Shown here piece by piece: positions 27,866 through 37,132 of a DNA stretch of 64,000 bases. How positions within the stretch are numbered: the stretch's first letter is position 1; each line of letters begins with the position of its first letter. Made by a program: the position numbers and the translations under genes. The notes under the pieces are model-generated. The model made no database searches. It was not told where the DNA came from and saw only the letters and a list, made by a program, of their open reading frames with translations. Origin of the DNA: Bacteroidota bacterium (lineage in GTDB: Bacteria > Bacteroidota > Bacteroidia > 2-12-FULL-35-15); assembly GCA_023251805.1 (NCBI GenBank), contig JAHEYB010000003.1:46249-110248 (forward strand), read 5' to 3'.

Positions 27866-30382
27866 ATGTCCATTAAAAAACTAACATATCTTTTTCTTTT
27901 GTTAAGCTTCTCCATACAAGCTCAGCAAGAAACCGTTATTTCTGGACACGTTTCTGAAATCGGCACAAATAGTGGAATTCCTTTTGTAAATGTTTATTTT
28001 AAGGGAACACTCATTGGTACTGTTACCGATTTTGACGGAAACTACTCTATTACCACCACAACCCCACAAGATTCTGTTTATATTTCTTTAATCGGTTATA
28101 AATCAAAAGCAAAAAAAGTACAAAAAGGAAAAGTTCAAGAAATTAATTTTCAATTAAGTCAGGAAGCGCTTAACCTGAACACAGTAGAAATTCGCCCAGG
28201 AATAAATCCAGCCCTTCGTATAATTAGAAAAGCACAAGTGAACAAATCGAAATACGATAGAGAAAAATTAACTTCTATTCAATATGTAAGCTACACAAAA
28301 CAAGAAGCAGATGTGGACAACATTACTCCGAAAATGCGCAGATGGAAACTCTTTCGACCATTTGCTTCTATGTGGGATAGCTTGGATGTAATTGTAGGAG
28401 AAGACAGTAAAGCTAATTTACCAGTGATGATGAGTGAAGTGATTTCTGATATTTATTCTTTTAAAGAAGCAGAAAAACATCATGAAGATGTGAACGCTGT
28501 TAAAATAAAATTTGTAGGAATGAAAGATGGAAGTGCTGTTTCACAACTTACTGGAACCGATTTTCAAAATTATAATTTTTGTAACAATAGCGTTGCCATT
28601 CAAGGAAAAGACATTCTTTCTCCAATTGCCGACAATGCAATGCTATTTTATAATTACATTTTGGTAGATAGCGTTACCATTGATAGTATGAAATGCTACA
28701 AAATTGATTGTCACCCAAAAAACAAAAAAGATTTAGCTTACACAGGATACATTTGGGTAACCGATACCACTTTTGCTATCAAACAATTAGATTTAGGGAT
28801 TACTCCCGATGTAAATGTCAACTGGATTGATCATGCGAGAATTCAACAAGTGTTAATTCCCACCGAAGCTGGTCCTTGGGTTCCTTCTCAAACACGTACA
28901 TTGGTGGATTATACAACACTCACCGATAAGTTTGTGAGTATGGTCGTTCGCACTTATAACTCCAACCAAAATTTTGTAGTGAACAAACCAAAAGAACAGG
29001 ACTTTTATAAATCTCGAATTACTTATGCCGAAAGCGCTTTAACAAAAGATACGGCTTGGTGGGGCGAAAACAGACAAGAGCCACTTACAAAGCTAGAGTC
29101 GAAATCGTATGACATGATTGATACTGTGAGAAATATTCCCTTTATTAGAAAAGGTGTAAATATTTTATACTTTTTATTTTCAGGTTATAAAGATATTGGA
29201 CCTGTGGACTTTGGACATTACATAAATGTATATGGCTACAATTCCTATGAAGGAACACGTTTACGATTGGGTTTCCGCACCAATCAAAAGTTTAGCAAAA
29301 GCTGGATTATCAGAGGATATGGCGCTTATGGCTTTAAAGATAATGGTTTCAAATACAATCTTCAGCTGGAGCGGATTCTTACACGCTACCCTTGGAGTAA
29401 AGCAGGTATTCAATACCGGGATGACATTGATCAGATTGGTACCAATTTTAATTATTCCAGCAATATGAACCTAGGACAATCATCCAATAACTTAAACACT
29501 ACGTTCTCTCAAATTGGAAATGTTTCGAAGTTGGTAAGAAAACAAGAAGCTAGAATTTGGTACGAAAAAGATTTTAATCCCGGAATCAATACAAAAGTTA
29601 CTTTTCAGAACATTCGCACCAATCCATTGTTTCCAATAAGCTTTGGCGACCAGTTCGCTATCTTTCAAACCAGAAAATATTCAATTACCGAAGTATTAAT
29701 AGATACTCGATTCTCGGTAAAAGAACGATTTGTGCAAAACGGAACAGAACGCATCAGTTTTGGCAACAACAAATCACCAATAATTACTTTTAGTTACACC
29801 CTTGGTTTAAAAAATGTTTTTGAAAGTGATTTCGAATATCATAAAGCAAGTATTTCTTTCTCTAACCGCTACCGAATGGCGACTTTGGGCTATTCACAAG
29901 TATTTATTAGAGCAGGAAAAGTATTTTCAAAAATTCCTTATACGCTTCTTGAAATTCCTCGAGGTAACGAAAATGTTTTTTATGGCAACAATATTTTCAA
30001 TCAAATGAATTATTTTGAATTTGTGAACGACCAATACATTGAAGCATTTTGGCAGCACCATTTTAATGGATTAATTTTTAATCGCATTCCGTTCATCAAA
30101 GATTATAATTACAGGGAAATTGTAGGAATAAATATGGTATATGGCACCTTGAGTCAGAGAAATAAAAATTTTAATAGCAACAATGTATTTACTGTAATGG
30201 ACGATGTGCCCTATTTTGAAGCCGATTTAGGAGTGGAGAATATTTTAGATATTATTCGTGTAGATTTTTTATACCGATTAACATATAATGACGATAGCTA
30301 CAAAAAGCAATACGAATTAAGTAACCCCGGAAACAAAATCAACAATTGGGGAATAAAAGTGGGATTGCAATTTTCCTTCTAA
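27866..30382 (+). CDS. DUF5686-type outer-membrane protein with carboxypeptidase-like regulatory domain
   Basis: Signal peptide; ISGHVSEIGTNSGIPFVNVYFKGTLIGTVTDFDGNYSI; long beta-rich C-term ending in NNWGIKVGLQFSF. Confidence 0.82.
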   Translation: MSIKKLTYLFLLLSFSIQAQQETVISGHVSEIGTNSGIPFVNVYFKGTLIGTVTDFDGNYSITTTTPQDSVYISLIGYKSKAKKVQKGKVQEINFQLSQEALNLNTVEIRPGINPALRIIRKAQVNKSKYDREKLTSIQYVSYTKQEADVDNITPKMRRWKLFRPFASMWDSLDVIVGEDSKANLPVMMSEVISDIYSFKEAEKHHEDVNAVKIKFVGMKDGSAVSQLTGTDFQNYNFCNNSVAIQGKDILSPIADNAMLFYNYILVDSVTIDSMKCYKIDCHPKNKKDLAYTGYIWVTDTTFAIKQLDLGITPDVNVNWIDHARIQQVLIPTEAGPWVPSQTRTLVDYTTLTDKFVSMVVRTYNSNQNFVVNKPKEQDFYKSRITYAESALTKDTAWWGENRQEPLTKLESKSYDMIDTVRNIPFIRKGVNILYFLFSGYKDIGPVDFGHYINVYGYNSYEGTRLRLGFRTNQKFSKSWIIRGYGAYGFKDNGFKYNLQLERILTRYPWSKAGIQYRDDIDQIGTNFNYSSNMNLGQSSNNLNTTFSQIGNVSKLVRKQEARIWYEKDFNPGINTKVTFQNIRTNPLFPISFGDQFAIFQTRKYSITEVLIDTRFSVKERFVQNGTERISFGNNKSPIITFSYTLGLKNVFESDFEYHKASISFSNRYRMATLGYSQVFIRAGKVFSKIPYTLLEIPRGNENVFYGNNIFNQMNYFEFVNDQYIEAFWQHHFNGLIFNRIPFIKDYNYREIVGINMVYGTLSQRNKNFNSNNVFTVMDDVPYFEADLGVENILDIIRVDFLYRLTYNDDSYKKQYELSNPGNKINNWGIKVGLQFSF

Positions 30383-30491
30383 ATGTAAAAAAGGCTCACG
30401 CTGATTCCGCAGATATACTCAGAAAGGAATCCGCGAAAATTTGCGAAATTTGCGAGAAAAATTCTTCAAAAATCACTACCTTAGTTTTACC

Positions 30492-31001
30492 ATGAAATTA
30501 TTATTTACTCTTTTCTTTTTTTTATTGTCTTTTTTGGCTACTGCTCAAACCGATAAGAAAAAGCCTAAAACCAAGCCCCCTAAGCCTGACATACAACAAT
30601 ATTTCGCTACCAAACAGCTTAATCCTGATTCAACGTGTAACCCTTATTTATTTTATCAAGTTTACGATTGGATTGGAACACGTTATAAATATTCAGGAAA
30701 ATCAAAAGCAGGTATCGATTGCTCCGGATTTGTAAGTATCATGTATAAAAATGCCTACTGTATTGATTTAGCAGGTGGCTCAAAAGACATTTGGTTCAAA
30801 GTAAGGCCTATTGAAAAGGTCGACCTACAAGAAGGTGACATCCTTTTTTTTAAAATTAAAAAGGGGCAAATATCACATGTTGGCGTATATTTGGGGAATA
30901 ATAAATTCGCGCATGCTTCAGTTCATTCCGGAGTTATAGTCAGTGATTTAGAGGAAGAGTATTATAAAAAATATTTTTTCAAGGGCGGAAGAATATTGTA
31001 A
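30492..31001 (+). CDS. NlpC/P60-family cell-wall hydrolase
   Basis: ATG at 30492; GTRYKYSGKSKAGIDCSGFVSIMYKNAY ... LQEGDILFFKIKKGQISHVGVYLGNNKFAHAS. Confidence 0.88.
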   Translation: MKLLFTLFFFLLSFLATAQTDKKKPKTKPPKPDIQQYFATKQLNPDSTCNPYLFYQVYDWIGTRYKYSGKSKAGIDCSGFVSIMYKNAYCIDLAGGSKDIWFKVRPIEKVDLQEGDILFFKIKKGQISHVGVYLGNNKFAHASVHSGVIVSDLEEEYYKKYFFKGGRIL

Positions 31002-31134
31002 ATTTGAAACGCTGATAGCACGGAAAACATAGATAATCACAGATTTTTTTATTACTTTTATTTTTTACTTAACTATTTTTATCCGTTTATATCCCTTTTT
31101 TCAGCGTCATCAGTGTTCCATAAAATCAAAATAA

Positions 31135-31632
31135 ATGAAAACATTAGTCTTAAACAGCAAACAAATTGAACAGAAAATCAATCGAATTGCTTATGAAATA
31201 TATGAGAACAACCACGATGAAAAAGAAATAATTGTTGCGGGAATTTCTGATAATGGTTTTGTTTTTGCTAAACGATTAGCGGATGTAGTTCAAAAAATAT
31301 CCCCATTAAAAGCAAAATTAATTGAAATTAAAATCAACAAAGAGAATCCACTTGCAACGGAAATAAAAATAATTTTATCAGATAAAGAATTAAAAAACAA
31401 AGTGATTATTTTGGTGGATGATGTATTAAATTCGGGAAAAACATTAATATTTGGAGCAAAGCCTTTTTTAATCGCACCTGTGAAACGATTGACTACAGTT
31501 GTTTTGGTGGATCGTGGGCACAATCGTTATCCAATCAAAGCCGATTTTGTAGGATTGTCTTTATCCACAACACTTCAAGAACACATTACTGTTGATTTGA
31601 AAAAAGGCAAAGAAGCAGTTTACCTTTCTTAA
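31135..31632 (+). CDS. Phosphoribosyltransferase family protein (PyrR-like)
   Basis: PRPP-binding motif VIILVDDVLNSGKTL. Confidence 0.8.
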   Translation: MKTLVLNSKQIEQKINRIAYEIYENNHDEKEIIVAGISDNGFVFAKRLADVVQKISPLKAKLIEIKINKENPLATEIKIILSDKELKNKVIILVDDVLNSGKTLIFGAKPFLIAPVKRLTTVVLVDRGHNRYPIKADFVGLSLSTTLQEHITVDLKKGKEAVYLS

Positions 31633-31644
31633 CATTCATAATTT

Positions 31645-32160
31645 TTATACCCCCACTTGTTCCTTCACAAAAGAAGCAAGTTCTTCCACATTCAAATCCT
31701 TCGCTTTTACAGTAAATTGTGCTTGATGGTAAGTATCTTCACGTTTTTCCAATTGTCTTGTTACAAACTCCCGCAATTGCTTTTCATCTTTATTTACTAT
31801 CAGCGGACGTTTTTCTTTTGCATTCAATAATCGATTTACGAGCGAATCAGCACTCATTTTCAGATAAACAGTTGTACCATTATTATTCATCAATTCCATG
31901 TTACTGTAGTAACAAGGAGTTCCGCCTCCGCAAGCAACAACAATGTTCTCCATTTCTATTACTTTTTTCAAAGCATTGTGCTCCATTGCCCTGAATTCTT
32001 TTTCTCCTTTTGAGGAAAAAATTTCAGGAATAGTCATTTTATATTCCTGTTCAATAAATTTATCCAAGTCGATAAATTTATACCCCAATTGGCTAGCCAA
32101 TGTTTTACCGGAAGAAGATTTTCCGCTTCCCATGTACCCTGTTAAAAATATTTTTGCCAT
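31645..32160 (-). CDS. aroK: Shikimate kinase
   Basis: MAKIFLTGYMGSGKSSSGKTLASQLGYKFIDLDKFIE ... VVACGGGTP ... RPLI. Confidence 0.9.
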   Translation of the reverse strand: MAKIFLTGYMGSGKSSSGKTLASQLGYKFIDLDKFIEQEYKMTIPEIFSSKGEKEFRAMEHNALKKVIEMENIVVACGGGTPCYYSNMELMNNNGTTVYLKMSADSLVNRLLNAKEKRPLIVNKDEKQLREFVTRQLEKREDTYHQAQFTVKAKDLNVEELASFVKEQVGV

Positions 32161-32615
32161 TAGTTTGGAAGGATTAGCGGTAAATCCATTTCAGATTTAC
32201 CATAATTAATAGAACTCAGTATATTTTTCTCAAAATAAAAATCGATGTTTGCCTCATCAAAACTTAATCGTTTTTCACCCCATTCGTGCAACTCGGTCTC
32301 AAAATCAGAAATTCCCTTACTCTTAAATAAATCGATGATTTGCTTTTCGGAAAAGTCGAAAATCTTTTTCCCCCATAAAATTACGTCAGAATTATCGATT
32401 TCCACACAACAAAAAATTTGTTCGTTCTTTTCATCAAAAAACAGAGAAAAACCCTGTTGCCAATAATGCCAAACGGTCGACTGACAATCTTCAATATCGT
32501 CCAAAAATTCGCTTTCCTCTGCCTTGCCAAATGTCTTTTCTGCTTCAGCCATAGTAGCGCCAAATAACAGGTCGGAAAGCCCTAAAATAGGTTTTATTTC
32601 AAGCAAAAGACTCAA
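32160..32615 (-). CDS. Hypothetical protein
   Basis: 151-aa ORF abutting aroK on the same strand. Confidence 0.65.
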   Translation of the reverse strand: MSLLLEIKPILGLSDLLFGATMAEAEKTFGKAEESEFLDDIEDCQSTVWHYWQQGFSLFFDEKNEQIFCCVEIDNSDVILWGKKIFDFSEKQIIDLFKSKGISDFETELHEWGEKRLSFDEANIDFYFEKNILSSINYGKSEMDLPLILPN

Positions 32616-32783
32616 ATTCTAAAAAATAGGTTATACACAATTATACCACTTTTTTACGATATATCCATAAGATTCTGTTAAAGATTAAATCCTACAAAGA
32701 CAAGCGATTCAGAAGCTTTTTTAAGTGCAAATCGACTGGTTATCAGCTGTTAAGAAAATAATTCAGTTTTTATTAAAAAAGGC

Positions 32784-32814
32784 TTTGCAAAATTAAATAT
32801 TGCATCTATATTTG
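32784..32814 (+). promoter_or_regulatory. Bacteroidota sigma-A promoter for tRNA-Lys
   Basis: TTTG (32784-32787), 19-nt spacer, TATATTTG (32807-32814). Confidence 0.8.
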
Positions 32815-32868
32815 CACTCCCAAAAACGATTTAATAGGTTTTGGGAACTGCAATTAAAGTGTAGATTA

Positions 32869-32941
32869 GATTCCGTAGCTCAGCTGGTAGAGCATTACAC
32901 TTTTAATGTAGGGGTCCTGGGTTCGAATCCCAGCGGGATCA
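32869..32941 (+). tRNA. tRNA-Lys (anticodon TTT)
   Basis: GATTCCG/CGGGATC acceptor, D-arm GCTCAGCTGGTAGAGC, anticodon loop CTTTTAA, T-arm CTGGGTTCGAATCCCAG, discriminator A; CCA not encoded. Confidence 0.95.
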
Positions 32942-32950
32942 CAAAAAACA

Positions 32951-32984
32951 AAAACCATTCTTCGAGGGAAGGATGGTTTTTTTT
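32951..32984 (+). terminator. Terminator after tRNA-Lys
   Basis: AAACCATTCTTC GAGG GAAGGATGGTTTTTTTT hairpin. Confidence 0.8.
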
Positions 32985-33028
32985 GACCTTAACTCCAGCA
33001 ATTATAAAATAACCCACCAAAATCTCTA

Positions 33029-33068
33029 AAAAAACAAAAAAGGCCAAACTTTTCAGTTTAGCCCTTTT
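33029..33068 (-). terminator. Terminator of SWIB/H1-like gene
   Basis: Minus strand: AAAAGGGCTAAACTGAAAAGTTTGGCCTTTTTTTG. Confidence 0.75.
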
Positions 33069-33086
33069 AAAAATTTATTTAACGAA

Positions 33087-33476
33087 TTAAGATAAATGTT
33101 TCGAAAGGTGTTTTCCCATTTCGAACATAGAAACTTGTTTGTTACCATTAAATACTGGTTTCAATTTATCATCCGCATTTATCATACGTTTATTTTTTGC
33201 ATCTTGTAATTTATTTGCTTTGATATAAATCCATAATTTTTGCACAACCTGACTACGAGAGATTGGTTTAGCACCAACAATTACTGCAAGAGCTGCACTT
33301 GGAGTGTAAGGTTTTTGAAGTCCTGAGTTAGACTTTCCTGATGATTTTTTTGCAGGAGCTTTCTTAGCTGCTTTTTTAGGAGCTGCTTTTTTTACTGCTT
33401 TTTTTGCAGGAGCTTTTTTTGCCGCTTTTTTAGCAGGAGCTTTTTTTGCTGCTTTTTTTGCTGTTTTTTTTGCCAT
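33087..33476 (-). CDS. SWIB-domain protein with histone H1-like Lys/Ala/Pro-rich N-terminal tail
   Basis: MAKKTAKKAAKKAPAKKAAKKAPAKK... followed by 'LQKPYTPSAALAVIVGAKPISRSQVVQKLWIYIKANKLQDAKNKRMINADDKLKPVF'. Confidence 0.88.
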   Translation of the reverse strand: MAKKTAKKAAKKAPAKKAAKKAPAKKAVKKAAPKKAAKKAPAKKSSGKSNSGLQKPYTPSAALAVIVGAKPISRSQVVQKLWIYIKANKLQDAKNKRMINADDKLKPVFNGNKQVSMFEMGKHLSKHLS

Positions 33477-33569
33477 TGTTAAAATTGGTTTTAGGTAAGA
33501 TTTATTGATTTACTAAAGCAAATATAAACCTTTTTACTTCTCATTCATAAACATTTTATAATTCATTTT

Positions 33570-35072
33570 TTACCAAAATGGGTCCTTATAAGTTCCTCTT
33601 TCCTTTGTTGCAATCACCAAACGAAAACCAATAAAAGGAGAAGCCCCTCTTTTATTGAAAGTACCACACATCTTAAGGTATTCGTCCTTGCTTTTCCAAC
33701 AGCATCCTATCACTTTTGTGCTCCCAGCTAAATCCTCCACCATCTCACAAACATGGCCTGCTTCACTACATGCTTCCATTCCCAAAGGATAACGCAATTC
33801 GTTATATCCCGCTGAAGAGCTCCTGTTCATAGTCTTGTCATTATAAGCAATTCCTTCCTGAAATATTTTTATCATCTCTGCCTCTGCCATACCATAACGA
33901 TTAATGTCCGATAATTCATCTAACCTTGTTTCCAGCTTTTTATCCCTCCTACTAAGTGAAGATGTACGTTTGTAGAAGTTTTTGTCCACCAAACCTTCCC
34001 GCGGATCATAAATGGTATTATATCCATCACATTTGGTAATTAAGGTATAAGCAACTTCTGCTGAATATATCCATTCATGATCATAAGGTAAACGAACTAA
34101 TAATTCTTTCTTTTTCCCCTTTGTTTTGGATTTTTTTTGTGGTTGTTTATTCACCTCTTCCTGCAACCACTCACAAAATAAAAATGCAGCCTCTTTGCTG
34201 ACATTCACTACTGGGAAATCGTTATAGAGCTCGTCATCAAAATATTTTTTTGCCAAAATATTGCATCCTTGCTCTTCCCACAAGCCTGATTTAGGCAACG
34301 CTTTCCTAAAATCGTCCATATTTCCATTTTTGAAAAGGTCCGCTAGAAATGCTTTGTACTCGAGATTACTTACATCAAAGTTTCGCATCACAAAAGGGTC
34401 AACTATAATCTCCTTTTCCTTATACATTACCGTTCCAGGTTCCACTTTTGCATATAATTTGTCACTAATCATAATAATACTGTTCAGCATTTTATCCTTT
34501 ACCTTAGCAAAAAAAGCCAATCCTGCTTCATCAAAATATGGCACTTCCTTTTGCTCTGATTTAGCCTCCAATTTTTCTTCTTTTTTATCGGCATAAGCAG
34601 AAGTTCCAGGTTCTATTACCGGTGATGTTAATTCTACACTGTTTCCATCCTGTGCTGGAGCTATTAATTTTTTTGTTGCTCCACTTGCACTAACAAACGG
34701 CTGCACATTTATTTTATCTGCGGAAAAATCAGGTTCTTTTTTAATTTGGGAAGGGGATGCGATTGCTGTTTTATTTGCTAGTGCTTCTTCTTGATGAGTA
34801 ATTGCATTATCATTTATTATGAGTAGTACTATCGGACTCACCAAAAACAGTAAAGCAATCCCTAACCAGAAAATATACATTCCTCCTCTTGGTTTCTTGC
34901 CCAATTTCTTCAATACTGCTGCTTCTTTTTTTGAATCAATCTTTACCGAATACTCCTGCTGAAAAACAAAATTTGAAAACGCTGCATCTGATTTTTGGCT
35001 GTAAGTTTCCAGAAACAACGCATTTAATGCACCATCCAAGTCATTTTCTTCTATTGAATGCTTCTCGCTCAT
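33570..35072 (-). CDS. Single-TM protein with formylglycine-generating-enzyme-like (GldK/J-like) extracytoplasmic domain
   Basis: About 65-aa cytosolic N-term, TM (MYIFWLGIALLFLVSPIVLLII), FGE-like motifs (FDVSNLEYKAFL, FPVVNVSKEAAFLFCEWL, VRLPYDHEWIYSA, GFRLVIA). Confidence 0.72.
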   Translation of the reverse strand: MSEKHSIEENDLDGALNALFLETYSQKSDAAFSNFVFQQEYSVKIDSKKEAAVLKKLGKKPRGGMYIFWLGIALLFLVSPIVLLIINDNAITHQEEALANKTAIASPSQIKKEPDFSADKINVQPFVSASGATKKLIAPAQDGNSVELTSPVIEPGTSAYADKKEEKLEAKSEQKEVPYFDEAGLAFFAKVKDKMLNSIIMISDKLYAKVEPGTVMYKEKEIIVDPFVMRNFDVSNLEYKAFLADLFKNGNMDDFRKALPKSGLWEEQGCNILAKKYFDDELYNDFPVVNVSKEAAFLFCEWLQEEVNKQPQKKSKTKGKKKELLVRLPYDHEWIYSAEVAYTLITKCDGYNTIYDPREGLVDKNFYKRTSSLSRRDKKLETRLDELSDINRYGMAEAEMIKIFQEGIAYNDKTMNRSSSAGYNELRYPLGMEACSEAGHVCEMVEDLAGSTKVIGCCWKSKDEYLKMCGTFNKRGASPFIGFRLVIATKERGTYKDPFW

Positions 35073-35626
35073 TTGTTCTTATCCATACATTCATTCGTAT
35101 TTTTTTCTACCACTTTTTTTAAACGCATGTGGTATACTTTTAACTGCTCTCCCGGCTTCTTCACATATCCTGAAATATCTTCATAACTGTGATTCTGGGC
35201 ACGCATTAACAAAAGCATCTTTTGCCAATCTTCTAATATCTCCAAAGCCTTTTGCAAACATTTCATAAGAGGGCTCAACTGCCCCACTTCTTCATTCTCT
35301 TTTCTATCACTGCTGATTTTTTCGTGCGTTTCCAACAGCTCTGTTGTAACTATGCCTTTCGCTTTTGTATCACGATAATGGTTACGGAGATAATTAATGA
35401 AAATTTTGAAAATAAAAGCAGTAAACTTGCCTTCATCTTCAAATTTGTAATTGTCCGCCACCTGCATCACTTTATAAAGTGTTTTGTAAACAAGTTCCCA
35501 AGAATCGTCTTCTTCCAGCTTCCACTTTGTTAGGGCATACCCATTTAATTTTTTCCCATAACTATTGTATAGCCAAGCAATCGCATCTGCATCTTTGTTC
35601 TTAAGTCCTTTGGCAGGTTCAAACAT
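35069..35626 (-). CDS. RNA polymerase sigma factor, sigma-70 family (ECF-like)
   Basis: Sigma region 2-like (DADAIAWLYNSYGKKLNGYALTKWKLEEDDSWELVYKTLYKVMQ) and region 4-like C-term; start placed at MFEPAKG, alternative start at 35662; ATGA overlap with downstream gene. Confidence 0.78.
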   Translation of the reverse strand: MFEPAKGLKNKDADAIAWLYNSYGKKLNGYALTKWKLEEDDSWELVYKTLYKVMQVADNYKFEDEGKFTAFIFKIFINYLRNHYRDTKAKGIVTTELLETHEKISSDRKENEEVGQLSPLMKCLQKALEILEDWQKMLLLMRAQNHSYEDISGYVKKPGEQLKVYHMRLKKVVEKNTNECMDKNK

Positions 35627-35627
35627 T

Positions 35628-35663
35628 TTTGTATGTCCATGTGTTTTTTCATGGACATACAAA
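35628..35663 (-). promoter_or_regulatory. Perfect 14-bp inverted repeat at sigma-factor start
   Basis: TTTGTATGTCCATG-8 nt-CATGGACATACAAA; the minus strand also carries TAAATTTG (-7-like) overlapping it. Confidence 0.6.
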
Positions 35664-35738
35664 TTTACAAATTAATACCAGCCGATTGACCTCCGTCCGA
35701 GCAGAGCTGAAGAGCCTCCTTCTCAATAGCGAGATTAT

Positions 35739-37124
35739 TTAAAATTTCGCGCGAATTTTGCGTTTCGCACCATATTCCCTATTTAATTTGATGCTATAAC
35801 GAAATGTTTCTCTGTCCATGTTTTTCATATCATCAATTAACACTAAGTATTCTTTTAGCTTAGTATAATACTCTCTCAAGAATAAGTTTTCACCATTGCG
35901 TTTGAAATGATCATCCAAAATAACCATTGCCTCTTTCACTTTGCCTTTTGCATCTTCGTAATGCTCCGAGTTACTTGCTTCTAATGCCTCATCATATAAT
36001 TCAGAAGTAATTCCCAGCGCATAACCTTCACTGGCAGCATGATTGTAACCACCATTAAATTCAGCTTCATTCACTGCTGGTCGCATCTCCGATTTTCTGT
36101 TATCTGTAGATGCAAGCATGGGTTCTACATTACAGTTGGAATAGGTTAAATTAGATTCAATAGTCAATGGTGCTTTTAGTTTTCCCTTTGTTTTAAAACA
36201 GATAAGAACTGATTTTTGTTCAGTGGCAAAAAGGTCGTTAAAATTCAGTTCAAGTGTATTTCCTTTTACTACGCTGTTGAAGGCAAACGTTCTTTCGTAG
36301 CTCAACACATCGGAAGGGAATGTAATTTTCAATAGCGTGTTTTTTGCAATCACTTTCGACATTCCTTTCAATTCTTCATCAAAAACTGAAGGCAATTTTT
36401 CTGGTGAAGAAATAAAATAATACAAGCCACCGCCCTGAAGTGCAATCTTAGCCATCAAATTTTCGTTGTAATCGTTCCCTACTCCAAATGTGGAAATAGA
36501 AATATGATCCTCTTGAAAAAACTCTTTCGTAATGTTGCTCAATGCCTCCGGGTCGCTCAATCCAACATTTGCTAATCCATCCGATAATAATAAAACCCTA
36601 TTAATCATTTCTGCTCTAACCAATTTTTTTGTACTCTTCACCATTTCATAGCCCTTACGAATTCCCCCTTCAAGGTTGGTAGATGAACCTGATACAATTT
36701 TATCTACTTTTTTTAATAACTCATTTCTATCTTCCAAATGCTGAGGCTGAAGTAAAACATCTACATTGCTATCGTACAAAACAATTGATAAAATATCCTT
36801 ACTATCCATATTGTTAATGATATATTTAAGCGCCTCCTTCGAGTAAGCCAATTTATCTCCTTCCATAGAGCCACTGTGATCTAGCACAACAGAAATATTC
36901 AAAGGCACATGTTCTTTTTCTCCTGTTAGTGTTTTTTCCACTCCTTGCAAATGAACATAGTAATATACTTTGCCTTCTTTATCAGGCAAAAAATTATTCA
37001 CAGGCTCTGCGCGAAAGTAAAGTGAGCCATTTGCTGCTAAATCTCCATGGTGAACTGTTTGCGAATTAATTTTTGCTGTAAACACTATAAGTGTAAAGAG
37101 CAATAGGTTGATTTTTGTTTTCAT
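35739..37124 (-). CDS. Secreted von Willebrand factor A domain protein
   Basis: Signal peptide; MIDAS motif ISVVLDHSGSMEGDKL; VLLLSDGLANVG. Confidence 0.87.
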   Translation of the reverse strand: MKTKINLLLFTLIVFTAKINSQTVHHGDLAANGSLYFRAEPVNNFLPDKEGKVYYYVHLQGVEKTLTGEKEHVPLNISVVLDHSGSMEGDKLAYSKEALKYIINNMDSKDILSIVLYDSNVDVLLQPQHLEDRNELLKKVDKIVSGSSTNLEGGIRKGYEMVKSTKKLVRAEMINRVLLLSDGLANVGLSDPEALSNITKEFFQEDHISISTFGVGNDYNENLMAKIALQGGGLYYFISSPEKLPSVFDEELKGMSKVIAKNTLLKITFPSDVLSYERTFAFNSVVKGNTLELNFNDLFATEQKSVLICFKTKGKLKAPLTIESNLTYSNCNVEPMLASTDNRKSEMRPAVNEAEFNGGYNHAASEGYALGITSELYDEALEASNSEHYEDAKGKVKEAMVILDDHFKRNGENLFLREYYTKLKEYLVLIDDMKNMDRETFRYSIKLNREYGAKRKIRAKF

Positions 37125-37132
37125 AGCTATTT

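Noticed and set aside
32869-33010. tRNA-Lys as an integration site for a genomic island
   Set aside because: No integrase, no repeated tRNA 3' end seen downstream, and ordinary genes on both sides.
32800-33012. 70-aa ORF across the tRNA
   Set aside because: It overlaps the tRNA and its terminator; spurious.
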